From: an uncultured Lacticaseibacillus sp.
GTDB lineage: Bacteria > Bacillota > Bacilli > Lactobacillales > Lactobacillaceae
Reading direction: 5' to 3'
DNA length: 13,153 bases
Assembly: GCA_934293835.1 (NCBI GenBank)
Contig: CAKQZO010000036.1
Location: 1 to 13,153, forward strand
The notes under the pieces were generated by a model. It was not told where the DNA came from and did no database searches. It was given only the letters and a program-made list of their open reading frames with translations. Both the position numbers and the translations under genes were made by a program. This document shows positions 1 to 8,100 of the stretch, one piece after another; the stretch's first letter is position 1, and every line of letters starts with the position of its first letter.

Positions 1-86
1 GGACTGCGCAAGCAAGCTTGCTCCGTCAAGTACACCCGTTACGCTACGCCCTAAGTACGGCCACGCTCCGCTCTGGTTTCTTCGTC

Positions 87-198
87 GAGCTACGTGGCGC
101 AACGGTGGGCTGGATAAGCTGTCCCGGTCACGCACTGGCTGCGCCAGCACGAGCCCAGGCCATCTTCTCCTCCCACCTAAAAGCGCGCCACTTCGCCC
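87..198 (-). repeat. Hairpin module, GTGGCGC stem type
   Basis: Left arm: GAGC (87-90), TAC (91-93), GTGGCGC (94-100). Right arm: GCGCCAC (185-191), TTC (192-194), GCCC (195-198). The 7-bp inner stem is perfect. Inside it GGTGGG pairs with CCCACC, and a small CTGGC/GCCAG hairpin sits near the centre. The outermost tetrad is GAGC/GCCC, with one mismatch compared with the other modules. Confidence 0.8.
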
Positions 199-211
199 TG
201 GTTTCTTCGTC

Positions 212-321
212 GAGCTACGCTGAGCAATGCTGGGCTGTCTAAGTCATGCCGCCTTCGCGATGCTTCACATCTCTGCGGTGCCCTGCCTTAGACTCCCAGC
301 ATAAACCGCTCAGCTCCGCTC
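212..321 (-). repeat. Hairpin module, GTCTAAG core type
   Basis: Left arm: GAGC (212-215), TAC (216-218), GCTGAGC (219-225), ATGCTGGG (227-234), GTCTAAG (237-243). Right arm: CTTAGAC (287-293), CCCAGCAT (295-302), GCTCAGC (308-314), TCC (315-317), GCTC (318-321). All four named stems pair perfectly. The GTCTAAG/CTTAGAC core is shared with module 2427-2538, while the outer stem is not. The argB stop codon lies 5 bp beyond the right arm. Confidence 0.85.
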
Positions 322-326
322 TGGTT

Positions 327-1070
327 TTATCCTGCTATCGCGGCTTCGACGATCGTTCCGGCGTGCTCTAGCGCGTCGGTGATGACGACTTCGTTCACGA
401 CCTGCGCGGTGTGGGCCGCGGCTTCAATCTTCGGCTGCATGCCCTTGGTGATCACGTTGGTGGCGATCAGTTGCGCGGCCTTTTGTGGTGTCAACTTAGG
501 TACGACACTCCCCGCTTCCAATACGCCTGGCACGTCAGTCAGCAAGACCAGCTTCGCAGCGTGCATCGCCGTGGCGACCGCCGCGGCTGCCATGTCCGCA
601 TTCACGTTCAACAGTTGGCCGGCTTCGGTTTGCGCCAGCGGCGCCAAGACGCCGATATGATTTTCCAAGAAGCCTTCCAAGGCTTGTGCGTTCACTCCGG
701 TGACGGCGCCGACTTGGCCGTAAATCGTCGCATCGAGAAAATCGCCGACCAGCAAGTGCTCGTCGCTCGTATTCAGCCCCAATGCCGGCAGGCCGTGCTG
801 GTTCAGCGCTAAGCACAGTTGCGGTTGCACCAATCCGAGCAAAACGGCTTGAGTAACTTGCAAAGTTGCTGCATCGGTGACCCGAATCCCCGCCTTTTTC
901 ACCGGTGTCAGCCCAAACTTCTGGCTCCAGGCATTGATCTGCGGCCCGCCACCATGAATCAAGAGGACGCGGTTGCCAGCCTCACGCCAAGTATGCAATT
1001 GTGCGAAAAATGCCGGGGATAGCTGAGTCGCGGCATTGCCGCCTAATTTGACGATAATTAATTCTGACAT
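327..1070 (-). CDS. argB: Acetylglutamate kinase
   Basis: ArgB phosphorylates N-acetylglutamate with ATP, the second step of the acetylated ornithine/arginine pathway, in the cytoplasm. The 247-residue protein has the amino-acid-kinase fold signatures in order: VKLGG with Lys8, HGGGPQIN (39-46), GIRVTD (61-66), NVNAD ending in Asp159, LLTDVPGV and KGMQPKIEAA with Lys214. Lys8, Asp159 and Lys214 correspond to the catalytic residues of the E. coli enzyme. The ATG follows AGGAGG at 6 bp spacing. It lies 21 bp downstream of argJ and is surely co-transcribed with it. The catalytic strand begins almost at residue 1, so the N-terminal helix typical of arginine-inhibited, hexameric family members is missing. 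The stop codon is the first triplet of hairpin-repeat block 1. Confidence 0.96.
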   Translation of the reverse strand: MSELIIVKLGGNAATQLSPAFFAQLHTWREAGNRVLLIHGGGPQINAWSQKFGLTPVKKAGIRVTDAATLQVTQAVLLGLVQPQLCLALNQHGLPALGLNTSDEHLLVGDFLDATIYGQVGAVTGVNAQALEGFLENHIGVLAPLAQTEAGQLLNVNADMAAAAVATAMHAAKLVLLTDVPGVLEAGSVVPKLTPQKAAQLIATNVITKGMQPKIEAAAHTAQVVNEVVITDALEHAGTIVEAAIAG

Positions 1071-1091
1071 AAGGTCCTCCTGCGGGGTGCT

Positions 1092-2276
1092 TTAGCTCCG
1101 GTAACTGGCATTGATTTTGACGTAGTTATAAGTGAGGTCACAACCCCAGGCTTGCCCAGTGGCATCGCCGGCATTGATATCGACATCGATCACGATTTTC
1201 TTGGCACCCATCGCCTTTTTGACTGCGTCTTCGTCGAAAGGCAATTCCAGAGAATCGGCTACCAGCTGATAGCCATTCAAGGTGATGGCCACGTGATCGA
1301 CATCGATTGCAACATCGGTTTGGCCTAAGGCGCTGATGATGCGGCCCCAGTTCGGGTCTTCCCCGAAGATTGCAGCCTTGACGAGGTTTGAACCGACGAT
1401 TGCTTTGGCCGCGTGCTGACCTTGCTGACGGTTGAGCGCGTGATGCACGTTGACCTCCACGAGCTTCGTCGCCCCTTCGCCATCGGCCGCGATGCCTTGG
1501 GCCAAGGCCGCCAGCACTTCGTTGAACGCCTGGGCGAACGCCTCGTAATCCGGATGCTTGGCCGTCAGGAGCTGGTTGTCGGCCAAGCCGTTGGCCATCA
1601 CCGTCACCATGTCGTTCGTCGACGTATCGCCATCGACAGTGATCTGGTTGAAGGTCTCATCGACCCCTTGCGACAGCAACCCTTGCAGTTGCAGACCCGA
1701 GATGTTGGCATCGGTGAAAACGAAGCCGAGCATCGTCGCCATCTTCGGATGAATCATCCCCGAGCCTTTGGCAAAACCTGTGATCGTCACCGGCTTGTGA
1801 TCGATGACGAGCTTCGCCGATGCAATTTTCGCATGCGTGTCGGTCGTCATGACCGCCGTCGTCACGCCGGTATCTTGCTTCAACGCCAGCGCGTCGATGC
1901 CCGCGTGAATCTTGGCCATCGGCAGCTGGGCGCCGATCAATCCAGTCGATGCGACCCCGACCAGATCAGGTTCGATCTCGAGTTTTTCCGCAACTTGCGC
2001 CTGCTCGCTGAGCGCGTTATCCCACCCCAACTGGCCGGTGCAAGAATTGGCCACCACGCTATTCATGACGATTGCCTGCAAGCGATGGTTGGTGCTGATG
2101 AGTTGCTTGCACAGCTTCGTCGGTGCGGCGACGAACTGGCTAGTCGTGTACGTGCCCGCCGCAGCGGCTGGGACGCTGGAAACCAACCAGCCCATGTCGT
2201 TCTTATCGCGCAAGCCCGCCTGCACCCCATCGGTGTAGAAGCCCTTAGGCCAAGCAAATTCATTCGTGATCGTCAT
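1092..2276 (-). CDS. argJ: Glutamate N-acetyltransferase / ornithine acetyltransferase ArgJ
   Basis: ArgJ moves the acetyl group from N-acetylornithine to glutamate, releasing ornithine and regenerating acetylglutamate; some members also use acetyl-CoA. The 394-residue protein is of usual length. The self-cleavage site is clear in GSGMIHPKMATMLGF: family knowledge places the cut before Thr181, which becomes the nucleophile of the beta subunit. STGLIG (110-115) carries the expected oxyanion-hole Thr-Gly. NWGRII and the C-terminal YNYVKINASY are also family signatures. The usual NSGNAN segment reads NSVVAN here (72-77). Whether this enzyme is mono- or bifunctional cannot be read from sequence. 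The ATG is preceded by AAGGAGG at 8 bp spacing. Unlike most argCJ pairs, it is separated from argC by 519 bp of mainly hairpin repeats. Confidence 0.96.
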   Translation of the reverse strand: MTITNEFAWPKGFYTDGVQAGLRDKNDMGWLVSSVPAAAAGTYTTSQFVAAPTKLCKQLISTNHRLQAIVMNSVVANSCTGQLGWDNALSEQAQVAEKLEIEPDLVGVASTGLIGAQLPMAKIHAGIDALALKQDTGVTTAVMTTDTHAKIASAKLVIDHKPVTITGFAKGSGMIHPKMATMLGFVFTDANISGLQLQGLLSQGVDETFNQITVDGDTSTNDMVTVMANGLADNQLLTAKHPDYEAFAQAFNEVLAALAQGIAADGEGATKLVEVNVHHALNRQQGQHAAKAIVGSNLVKAAIFGEDPNWGRIISALGQTDVAIDVDHVAITLNGYQLVADSLELPFDEDAVKKAMGAKKIVIDVDINAGDATGQAWGCDLTYNYVKINASYRS

Positions 2277-2388
2277 GTGCGTGTCCTCCTTGATGATGTT
2301 TTTTTCTATTGGTTAGTAAGTTTCTGGTTTGAGATTTTCATGTGGCTCGCCCAACATTGCTGAGGATAAATCGGATTCGTCTTTCGTA
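2277..2388 (-). other. argJ leader between repeat block and argJ
   Basis: In the argJ direction this is a 112-bp stretch running from the distal end of the repeat block to the argJ start. It holds the strong AAGGAGG ribosome binding site (2285-2291) and an A-run. I see no convincing promoter or terminator in it, so argJ is presumably read from the argC promoter through the repeat block. Confidence 0.5.
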
Positions 2389-2426
2389 GGCAGTTAGGCG
2401 GATCCGGGCACGCCACTCTTTTCGTC

Positions 2427-2538
2427 GAGCTACACAGGACAACGCGGTTGCGTCTAAGTCATCTCGGACGTCCACCGGCGGTGCCAGCTCCCGTCCAAGC
2501 TACCTTAGACACACCGCTAAGCCCGTCCTGTTTCGCTC
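2427..2538 (-). repeat. Hairpin module, GTCTAAG core with ACAGGAC stem
   Basis: Left arm: GAGC (2427-2430), TAC, ACAGGAC (2434-2440), GCGGTTG (2444-2450), GTCTAAG (2452-2458). Right arm: CTTAGAC (2504-2510), ACACCGC (2511-2517), GTCCTGT (2525-2531), TTC, GCTC (2535-2538). Near the tip GGACG (2466-2470) can pair with CGTCC (2492-2496). It shares the GTCTAAG core with module 212-321 but has an entirely different, fully paired outer stem. Confidence 0.85.
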
Positions 2539-2551
2539 TGGGTTTATCGTC

Positions 2552-2664
2552 GAGATGCGCGTGGCCAACGGGCTAGGCCTAACGGTACACTGGACTGCGC
2601 AAGCAAGCTTGCTTCGTCAAGTGCACACGTTACGCTACGCCCTAAGTGCGGCCACGCTCCGCTC
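2552..2664 (-). repeat. Hairpin module, CTTG-loop type with GCGTGGCC stem
   Basis: Left arm: GAGA (2552-2555), TGC (2556-2558), GCGTGGCC (2559-2566), GGGC, GCCTAACG, GTACACTGGAC. Right arm: GTCAAGTGCAC, CGTTACGC, GCCC, GGCCACGC (2650-2657), TCC (2658-2660), GCTC (2661-2664). The 8-bp GCGTGGCC/GGCCACGC stem is perfect. The tip is the palindrome GCAAGC-AA-GCTTGC, which in the minus-strand RNA gives a CUUG loop closed by G-C. Confidence 0.88.
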
Positions 2665-2679
2665 TGGGTTTCTTTCGTC

Positions 2680-2790
2680 GAGCTGCGCTGAGCAACAGGC
2701 TAGGCATAGCGGAATTATCAGCTACGCAAGCAAGCTTGCTTCGCCGATAATCCACACTATGCTACGCCTTAAGTGCGCTCAGCTCCGCTC
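2680..2790 (-). repeat. Hairpin module, CTTG-loop type with GCTGAGC stem
   Basis: Left arm: GAGC (2680-2683), TGC, GCTGAGC (2687-2693), GGC, GCATAG, GAATTATCAGC. Right arm: GCCGATAATCC, CTATGC, GCC, GCTCAGC (2777-2783), TCC, GCTC (2787-2790). The tip again is GCAAGC-AA-GCTTGC. Compared with module 2552-2664 the loops and linkers are the same but nearly all stems differ in both arms. The argC stop codon is 5 bp beyond the right arm. Confidence 0.88.
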
Positions 2791-2795
2791 TGGGT

Positions 2796-3827
2796 TTATG
2801 GTAATGCCACGGTTGTTGGGAGGCCTGCCAGCGGATCTAGGTTGAACATCTGGTTGAAGTTTTGAATCGCCTGACCACCCGCGCCTTTGATGACGTTATC
2901 GATCACGCTGACGACCAGCACCGTGTTCGTAACCGGGTTGTATACCGCACCGATATCGGTGAAGTTGCTACCGACGACTTGTTTGAGCGTCGGCAAGTTG
3001 GTGCCGGTGAAGCGGACGAAGAAGTCATCTTGATAGGTGTCCGCGTATGCCTTGGCGATCGCTTCGCCGTCGACTCCCGGCGCGACTTTCGCATAAATCG
3101 TCGCCATCAGGCCGGTGGTCACCGGCAACAGCGTCGTGGTGAATTGAAGCGCTGGCACCTCAGGATCCCACTGCTGGAGCTCCTGCATGATTTCTGGAAT
3201 GTGCTTGTGGGTGTTGATGCCATATAACTGCAAGTTCTCGTTCGTCTGGCTAAAATGCGTCAGCGCCGTTAATTTCTTCCCCGCACCGGAAGTCCCTGAC
3301 TTCGCGTCAACGATGATCGAATCCTTCTGAATCAGGTGCTGTTGTACCAGCGGCGCCAGCCCTAGGAGCGTGGCCGTCGCGTAACAGCCAGGGTTGGCAA
3401 CATACTTATGTGCACCAACCGTGGCGAATTCGGCGAGGCCAAAATGCGCCTGCTGCAGCGCGGCTGCCGGAGCTGCTGGTTTGTGGTACCACTTCTCATA
3501 AGTGGCCGGATTCTTCAGTCGATAATCACCGGAGAGATCGATGACTGGGAAGGCTGCGGCGATGAACGGTTCTGCGAGTGTGTTCGTGATTCCGGCGCTT
3601 GTGGCGAAGAACAACACGTCGTTGTCTGCCATGATCGCCTGTGGGTCATAAGGAAGCAACAAGTTGTCCTCGGTCGGGCCGAACTGAGGAACGGCCTCAT
3701 ACAGTGGCACCGCGGTCGTTTGGTCGTGACCATAGAGGTTGATGACATCGACACTCGGATGTCCTTTGAGAAGTTGATACAAGACCATGCCGGCATAACC
3801 GGTGACGCCCACTAACGCTACTTTCAT
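2796..3827 (-). CDS. argC: N-acetyl-gamma-glutamyl-phosphate reductase
   Basis: ArgC reduces N-acetylglutamyl phosphate to the semialdehyde with NADPH, the third step of ornithine synthesis. The 343-residue protein starts with the dinucleotide-binding loop GVTGYAG (7-13). It carries the active-site Cys148 in NPGCYATA and a downstream HKHIPEI segment containing the family His. Length is normal and the C-terminus (GLPTTVALP) looks natural, so the adjacent repeat has not truncated it. The ATG is preceded by AAGGAG at about 9 bp spacing. It is the first gene of the minus-strand arginine operon and diverges from carA across a control region with ArgR-box-like sequences. Its stop codon TAA is directly continuous with hairpin-repeat block 2. 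Confidence 0.96.
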   Translation of the reverse strand: MKVALVGVTGYAGMVLYQLLKGHPSVDVINLYGHDQTTAVPLYEAVPQFGPTEDNLLLPYDPQAIMADNDVLFFATSAGITNTLAEPFIAAAFPVIDLSGDYRLKNPATYEKWYHKPAAPAAALQQAHFGLAEFATVGAHKYVANPGCYATATLLGLAPLVQQHLIQKDSIIVDAKSGTSGAGKKLTALTHFSQTNENLQLYGINTHKHIPEIMQELQQWDPEVPALQFTTTLLPVTTGLMATIYAKVAPGVDGEAIAKAYADTYQDDFFVRFTGTNLPTLKQVVGSNFTDIGAVYNPVTNTVLVVSVIDNVIKGAGGQAIQNFNQMFNLDPLAGLPTTVALP

Positions 3828-3908
3828 AAATCATTGCTCCTTATGCAAAATATTGAATGACAGTAGCTTACCCCCTTCTGTGAAAAAATACAAGCTTTTA
3901 GCGATTTT

Positions 3909-3927
3909 TATTCAGTATTTATTCATA
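3909..3927. promoter_or_regulatory. Candidate ArgR operator (ARG box) in argC/carA region
   Basis: On the minus strand this reads TATGAATAAATACTGAATA, resembling the Bacillus-type ARG box CATGAATAAAAATKCAAK (13 of 18 positions by hand) and containing two TGAATA half-sites. It lies about 80 bp upstream of the argC start, in an AT-rich stretch unlike the G+C-rich genes around it. I could not assign a clear -35/-10 pair for argC; a weak TTGTAT-17 bp-TAAGCT exists at 3893-3865 (minus). ArgR control is inferred from gene content and this motif. Confidence 0.5.
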
Positions 3928-3962
3928 TTTTGCGTCAAAATAGCCGTTTTTCTCTATAATCT

Positions 3963-3974
3963 CTGAATATTCTG
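3963..3974. promoter_or_regulatory. Second candidate ARG half-box pair, abutting carA -35
   Basis: CTGAATATTCTG contains the palindrome GAATATTC and matches the inverted TGAAT/ATTCA core of ArgR sites. It ends one base before the carA -35 hexamer, a position where a bound repressor would block carA transcription. It is short and could be chance in AT-rich DNA. Confidence 0.4.
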
Positions 3975-4003
3975 TTGACATTCTCACGAGATTGCCGTTA
4001 AAT
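3975..4003 (+). promoter_or_regulatory. carAB promoter
   Basis: A perfect -35 TTGACA (3975-3980) is followed after 17 bp by TTAAAT (3998-4003). Transcription would start near 4010, leaving a leader of about 45 bases before the carA start. This is the best sigma-A promoter in the window. An ArgR-like palindrome lies directly upstream. Confidence 0.75.
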
Positions 4004-4055
4004 ATGAACAACAGATAATGAATATACGTTGTATAAAATTACGAGGTGGCGCAAC

Positions 4056-5126
4056 ATGAAAAAATATCTCTATTTACAAGACGGGACTCACTTCGAAGGA
4101 ACGGCCTTCGGCGCAGACCTTGAGATCGCCGGCGAAGTGGTATTCAACACGAGCATGGTCGGCTACCAAGAGGCCTTGACCGACCCTAGTTACGCTAACC
4201 AACTGCTGACTTTTACCTATCCATTAATAGGAACTTACGGCATTGATCAAAGCCGCAACCAAAGCGCCGGCATCTTGGCCCAATGCGCGATCGTGCATAC
4301 CCTAGAGAACGAGCCCGGCCCCACCGGCATCACCCTCGACCAGTTTCTCAAGGCCAACCACACCCCAGGCATCGCCGGTGTCGACACGCGGGCGTTGACC
4401 AAACACATCCGCCAGAGCCACACGATGCAGGCGGTGCTGTTGAATCAGCCGCTGGCCGGTGACTTCGAGACGACCTTCCAGACCCTTTTTGCCCAATGCA
4501 AGAAGCAGCCGCAACTCGGCCACAGCACCTATCATTCCGACGCGACGAACGCCAAGCACGTGGTGATGATCGACTTCGGTACCAAACAAGCGATCATCGA
4601 CTCGCTGGTCGCGTCTGGCATCGATGTCACCGTCGTACCTTACACGGCAGACCTGGCGATGATCCAAAACTTCCAACCAGACGGCATCTTGTTGTCTAAC
4701 GGCCCTGGCGACCCGACCGATTATGATGTGTTGCCGTTGATTCAGGCGCTCGAGCACCTCTATCCCACCGCAGGCATCTGCTTGGGCCACCAGATTCTCG
4801 CCTTGGCCAACGGCGCCAAGACGAAGGCGATGGCTTATGGTCATCGCGGCATCAACCATCCCGTCCATGGCGTCGATTCGTTGCACGCCATCATCACCAG
4901 CCAGAACCACGGTTACGTGGTCGATGCCGACAGTCTCAGGGCCACCGACCTAGTCGTCACCGAGCTTGAAGGCGACGACGGCACCGTCGAAGGCCTCGCG
5001 CACAAGTGGTTGCCGATGTTTTCCGTTCAATATCACCCAGAAGCCAACCCCGGTCCTCATGACGCGGTGAACTTCTTCACCCAATTCAAACAGCTCATGG
5101 AAAAGAAGGTCGCTGCCCATGCCTAA
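4056..5126 (+). CDS. carA: Carbamoyl-phosphate synthase small (glutaminase) subunit
   Basis: CarA hydrolyses glutamine and channels ammonia to CarB for carbamoyl phosphate synthesis. The product has 356 residues. The N-terminal half is the CPSase small-chain domain ([11 protein letters not shown] onward, [14 protein letters not shown]). The C-terminal half is a class I glutamine amidotransferase with the triad Cys242 in GICLGHQ, His327 and Glu329 in QYHPEA. The start is placed at 4056 because GAGGTGG lies 6 bp upstream and [10 protein letters not shown] matches the family N-terminus. An in-frame upstream codon at 4029 would add nine residues without family similarity. The divergent arrangement with argC favours an arginine-specific rather than pyrimidine-specific synthase. 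Confidence 0.96.
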   Translation: MKKYLYLQDGTHFEGTAFGADLEIAGEVVFNTSMVGYQEALTDPSYANQLLTFTYPLIGTYGIDQSRNQSAGILAQCAIVHTLENEPGPTGITLDQFLKANHTPGIAGVDTRALTKHIRQSHTMQAVLLNQPLAGDFETTFQTLFAQCKKQPQLGHSTYHSDATNAKHVVMIDFGTKQAIIDSLVASGIDVTVVPYTADLAMIQNFQPDGILLSNGPGDPTDYDVLPLIQALEHLYPTAGICLGHQILALANGAKTKAMAYGHRGINHPVHGVDSLHAIITSQNHGYVVDADSLRATDLVVTELEGDDGTVEGLAHKWLPMFSVQYHPEANPGPHDAVNFFTQFKQLMEKKVAAHA

Positions 5127-8100
5127 GAACCTCAATATTCACAAAATTGCCGTGATCGGAAGCGGCCCGATCATCATCGGCCAAGCCGCCGAATTCGATT
5201 ACTCCGGCTCACAAGCCTGCCTCTCGCTACGTGAGGAAGGTTATTCTGTCGTCTTGATCAATTCCAACCCGGCGACGATCATGACTGATTCAGAGATTGC
5301 CGATAAGGTCTACCTCGAACCACTGACCGTCCCATCCGTCACCGCGATTCTTGAAAAAGAACGCCCGGACGCCTTGCTGCCGACGCTTGGCGGTCAGACG
5401 GGATTGAACCTCGCCGTCGCCTTAGACGACGCAGGGGTGCTCCAGCGTCTGCACATCGACCTGCTCGGCACCGGATTACGCACGATTCACCAGGCCGAAG
5501 ACCGCCAAGAATTCAAGCAGCTGATGGAAGACCTTCACCAGCCGGTGCCTGAATCACTCACCGTGCACGACTTAGATACTGCACTGAACTTCGCCAAGCG
5601 TTGTGGCTACCCGGTCATCGTTCGCCCGGCCTTCACGCTCGGCGGCACCGGTGGCGGGATTGCCCACGATGAAGCCGAACTGCGTAAGATCGGCCAACGC
5701 GGCCTAGAACTGTCGCCGAACACCGAATGCCTGATCGAAAAATCGATCGCCGGCTACAAAGAAATCGAATTCGAAGTGATGCGCGACGCGGCCGGCACCG
5801 CGATTTCGGTTTGCTGCATGGAAAACCTCGACCCGGTCGGCATTCACACCGGCGACTCGATTGTCGTGGCGCCTAACCAGACGCTCGACGACCCGACCTT
5901 CCAGCGGCTACGCTCGGCTTCCTTGCAGATCGTCGAAGCGTTGAACATCCAAGGCGGCTGCAACGTGCAGCTCGCCCAAGATCCTAACAGCGATCACTAC
6001 GACATCATCGAGGTCAACCCGCGGGTCAGCCGGTCATCGGCCTTGGCAAGCAAGGCGACCGGCTATCCAATCGCCAAGATCGCCGCGAAGATTGCCGTCG
6101 GCCTGACCCTCCAAGAGATTCAAAATCCGGTGACGAAGACGACCTTCGCCGCCTTCGAGCCAACGCTGGATTACGTCGTCGCCAAGATTCCGCGTTTTCC
6201 ATTCGACAAGTTCATCACCGCCGATCGGCACCTCGGCACGCAGATGAAGGCGACCGGCGAAGTCATGGGTATCGGCACGACGCTGGAAGAGGCCTTGATC
6301 AAGGCCGTCCAGTCGCTTGAGTTGGACGACACGATGCAGACGACCCTGCTGCCCAAGACCACCCCAACCGAAGCTGAACTGGTAGATGCCCTCGAACACC
6401 CAACTGACCTGCGCTTGTTCTACCTTTTTGAAGCCTTAAATCAAGGCTGGTCCCTTGCCAAGATCCAGGCGCACACCCAAATCACGATGTTTTTCTTGAA
6501 CAAGCTTCAACACATCTGGGAGACGTTGGCGGCCTTACACACCGGCAAACTCACCGCGGCCAAGGCCGTGGCCGCTGGACAACTCGGCTTCACCGCCAAG
6601 ATGATCAGCGCTGCGGCTGATGCCGACGAAGATGTCGTCGCAGCCTTGTTACCGCAGCCGGTTTACAAGATGGTCGACACCTGCGCCGGGGAGTTTGCCT
6701 CTGAGACGCCGTATTTTTACTCGACGAACTTCCCCGGTGAGAACGAATCACAGCCGCTGGGCAATTCGATCGTCGTCATCGGCTCCGGCCCGATTCGTAT
6801 CGGCCAAGGAGTCGAATTCGACTACACCACCGTCCATTGCGTCCAAGCGATTCAGGCGGCGGGCTATTCCGCGATCATCGTCAACAACAATCCCGAGACG
6901 GTGTCGACCGACTTTTCCATCTCCGACAAGCTCTATTTCGAGCCGCTGACCGCCGAATCGGTCATGCACATCATCGACCTCGAAAAGCCACTCGGTGTCA
7001 TCGTGCAGTTCGGTGGCCAGACCGCGATCAACCTCACCGCTCAGCTGGCGGCCAAAGGCGTGCAGATCCTCGGCACCAGTCTGGACGGCATCAATCAAAC
7101 CGAAGACCGCCACGAATTCGAGTCCCTGTTAGCGAAGCTCCACATCAACCAGCCACAAGGCGCAACGGCGATGAATCTAGAAGAGGCGCACACGATCGCC
7201 GCACAAGTCGGCTATCCGGTCATGGTGCGGCCAAGCTACGTCTTAGGCGGTCGTGCCATGGCGATTGTCGAATCCGCCGACGAGCTCGAAGAATATGTCC
7301 AAAAGGCCATCGCCGCTTCACCCCACCAGCCGATTTTGATCGACCATGACGTCCACGGCATGGAATGTGAAGTCGATATTCTATCCGACGGCCAAGACGT
7401 CTTCATCCCCGGCATCATGGAACATCTCGAAGGCGCCGGGGTGCACTCCGGCGATTCGATCGCCATCTACCCGCCGCAACACCTGTCTCCGGCCCAAGAA
7501 GCCGAGATCATCGCCACGGCCACTGCGATCGGCAAAGCCGTGCACTGCGTCGGGATGATGAACGTCCAATTCATCGTCGCAGACAAGCTCTATGTCATCG
7601 ACGTCAACCCGCGCGCCAGCCGCACCGTGCCGTTCATGAGCAAGGTCACCGGCTACCACCTCGCCAAGCTCGCCACCGACCTGATCTTGGGCCAATCTCT
7701 GGCCGCCTTACACCTGCCGATCGGCTGTCCGCAGCCCCAACCAGGCGTGGCCATCAAAGCCCCGGTCTTCTCCTTCACCAAGCTGCCGGGAATGGCCACC
7801 GCCTTGGCCCCAGAGATGAAGTCCACCGGCGAGACGATCGGCCTCGGCACCACCTATCAAGAGGCGCTGCAAAAGGCCTTGAGCGATAGCTATCACTGCC
7901 CGCTGCCTGAACCCGGGGATGTGTTAATCCTTAGCGCCACCCCAGACGCGGCGCTGAGCGCTTTGCTCGCCCAAGCAGGCTTGAAGCCCAGTCTGTGGAC
8001 GGGCGATGCGCCGGCAAACAAGCCTTGGGCGGTCTTGAATCTCGACGACCACCAAGATACTGCCAGTCCCCTGAACTACTACGCTTTGAGCCACCAAGTG

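Larger units (their letters stand above)
1..329 (-). repeat. Hairpin-repeat block 1, downstream of argB (cut by window edge)
   Basis: This 326-bp gene-free stretch is a tandem set of long imperfect hairpins. Read in the argB sense direction it begins at the argB stop codon (327-329) with TAAAACCAGAGCGGAGC, then holds module 212-321, module 87-198 and the proximal part of a third module (1-73) that continues beyond position 1. Modules are joined by a purine-rich linker, GACGAAGAAACCA in the sense strand. Each outer stem is GAGC/GCTC (GAGC/GCCC in the middle module), then a 3x3 internal loop, then a 7-8 bp stem that differs between modules. The partial module shows the apical palindrome GCAAGC-AA-GCTTGC at 8-21. 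No coding gene, RNA gene or U-rich terminator is seen here. The same family occurs at 2389-2798 and 11333-11512. Function unknown. Confidence 0.9.
2389..2798 (-). repeat. Hairpin-repeat block 2, between argC and argJ
   Basis: In the argC sense direction the block begins with the argC stop codon (2796-2798) and continues ACCCAGAGCGGAGC. It contains three complete hairpin modules (2680-2790, 2552-2664, 2427-2538), then a remnant of a fourth (about 2401-2420), and ends at the sequence GGCAGTTAGGCG (2389-2400 on plus). The same 12-mer ends block 3. Linkers between modules in sense read GACGAAAGAAACCCA and GACGATAAACCCA. The modules share internal loops and linkers while their stems differ. It sits inside what is normally a tight argC-argJ junction. 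No coding capacity is credible here. Confidence 0.92.

Noticed and set aside
18..242. Small plus-strand open frame in repeat block 1, with a similar translated stretch in a frame at 2555-2845
   Set aside because: The likeness (LRQVH..LRYALS..TLRSGF) comes from the underlying hairpin repeat. There is no ribosome binding site, and the frames run antisense to the genes. The second frame also enters argC.
1..329. Insertion sequence or complete transposon
   Set aside because: No transposase frame and no flanking direct duplications are seen. A non-autonomous mobile element remains possible but is not shown.
1413..2363. 316-codon plus-strand frame opposite argJ
   Set aside because: Its composition is rich in Arg and His, as expected from the antisense of a G+C-rich gene. 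argJ has full family motifs and a good ribosome binding site, and no promoter or start signal supports the antisense frame.
2389..2798. CRISPR array
   Set aside because: The modules are 110-113 bp inverted structures with paired arms, not short direct repeats with unique spacers, and no cas genes are present.
4008..4032. Leader hairpin in the carA mRNA (ACAAC/GTTGT)
   Set aside because: Only five weak pairs around a 15-base loop, with no terminator or attenuator alternative.
4029..4055. Upstream carA start at 4029
   Set aside because: The added nine residues do not match the family N-terminus. GAGGTGG is correctly spaced for the ATG at 4056, and 4029 has no ribosome binding site.
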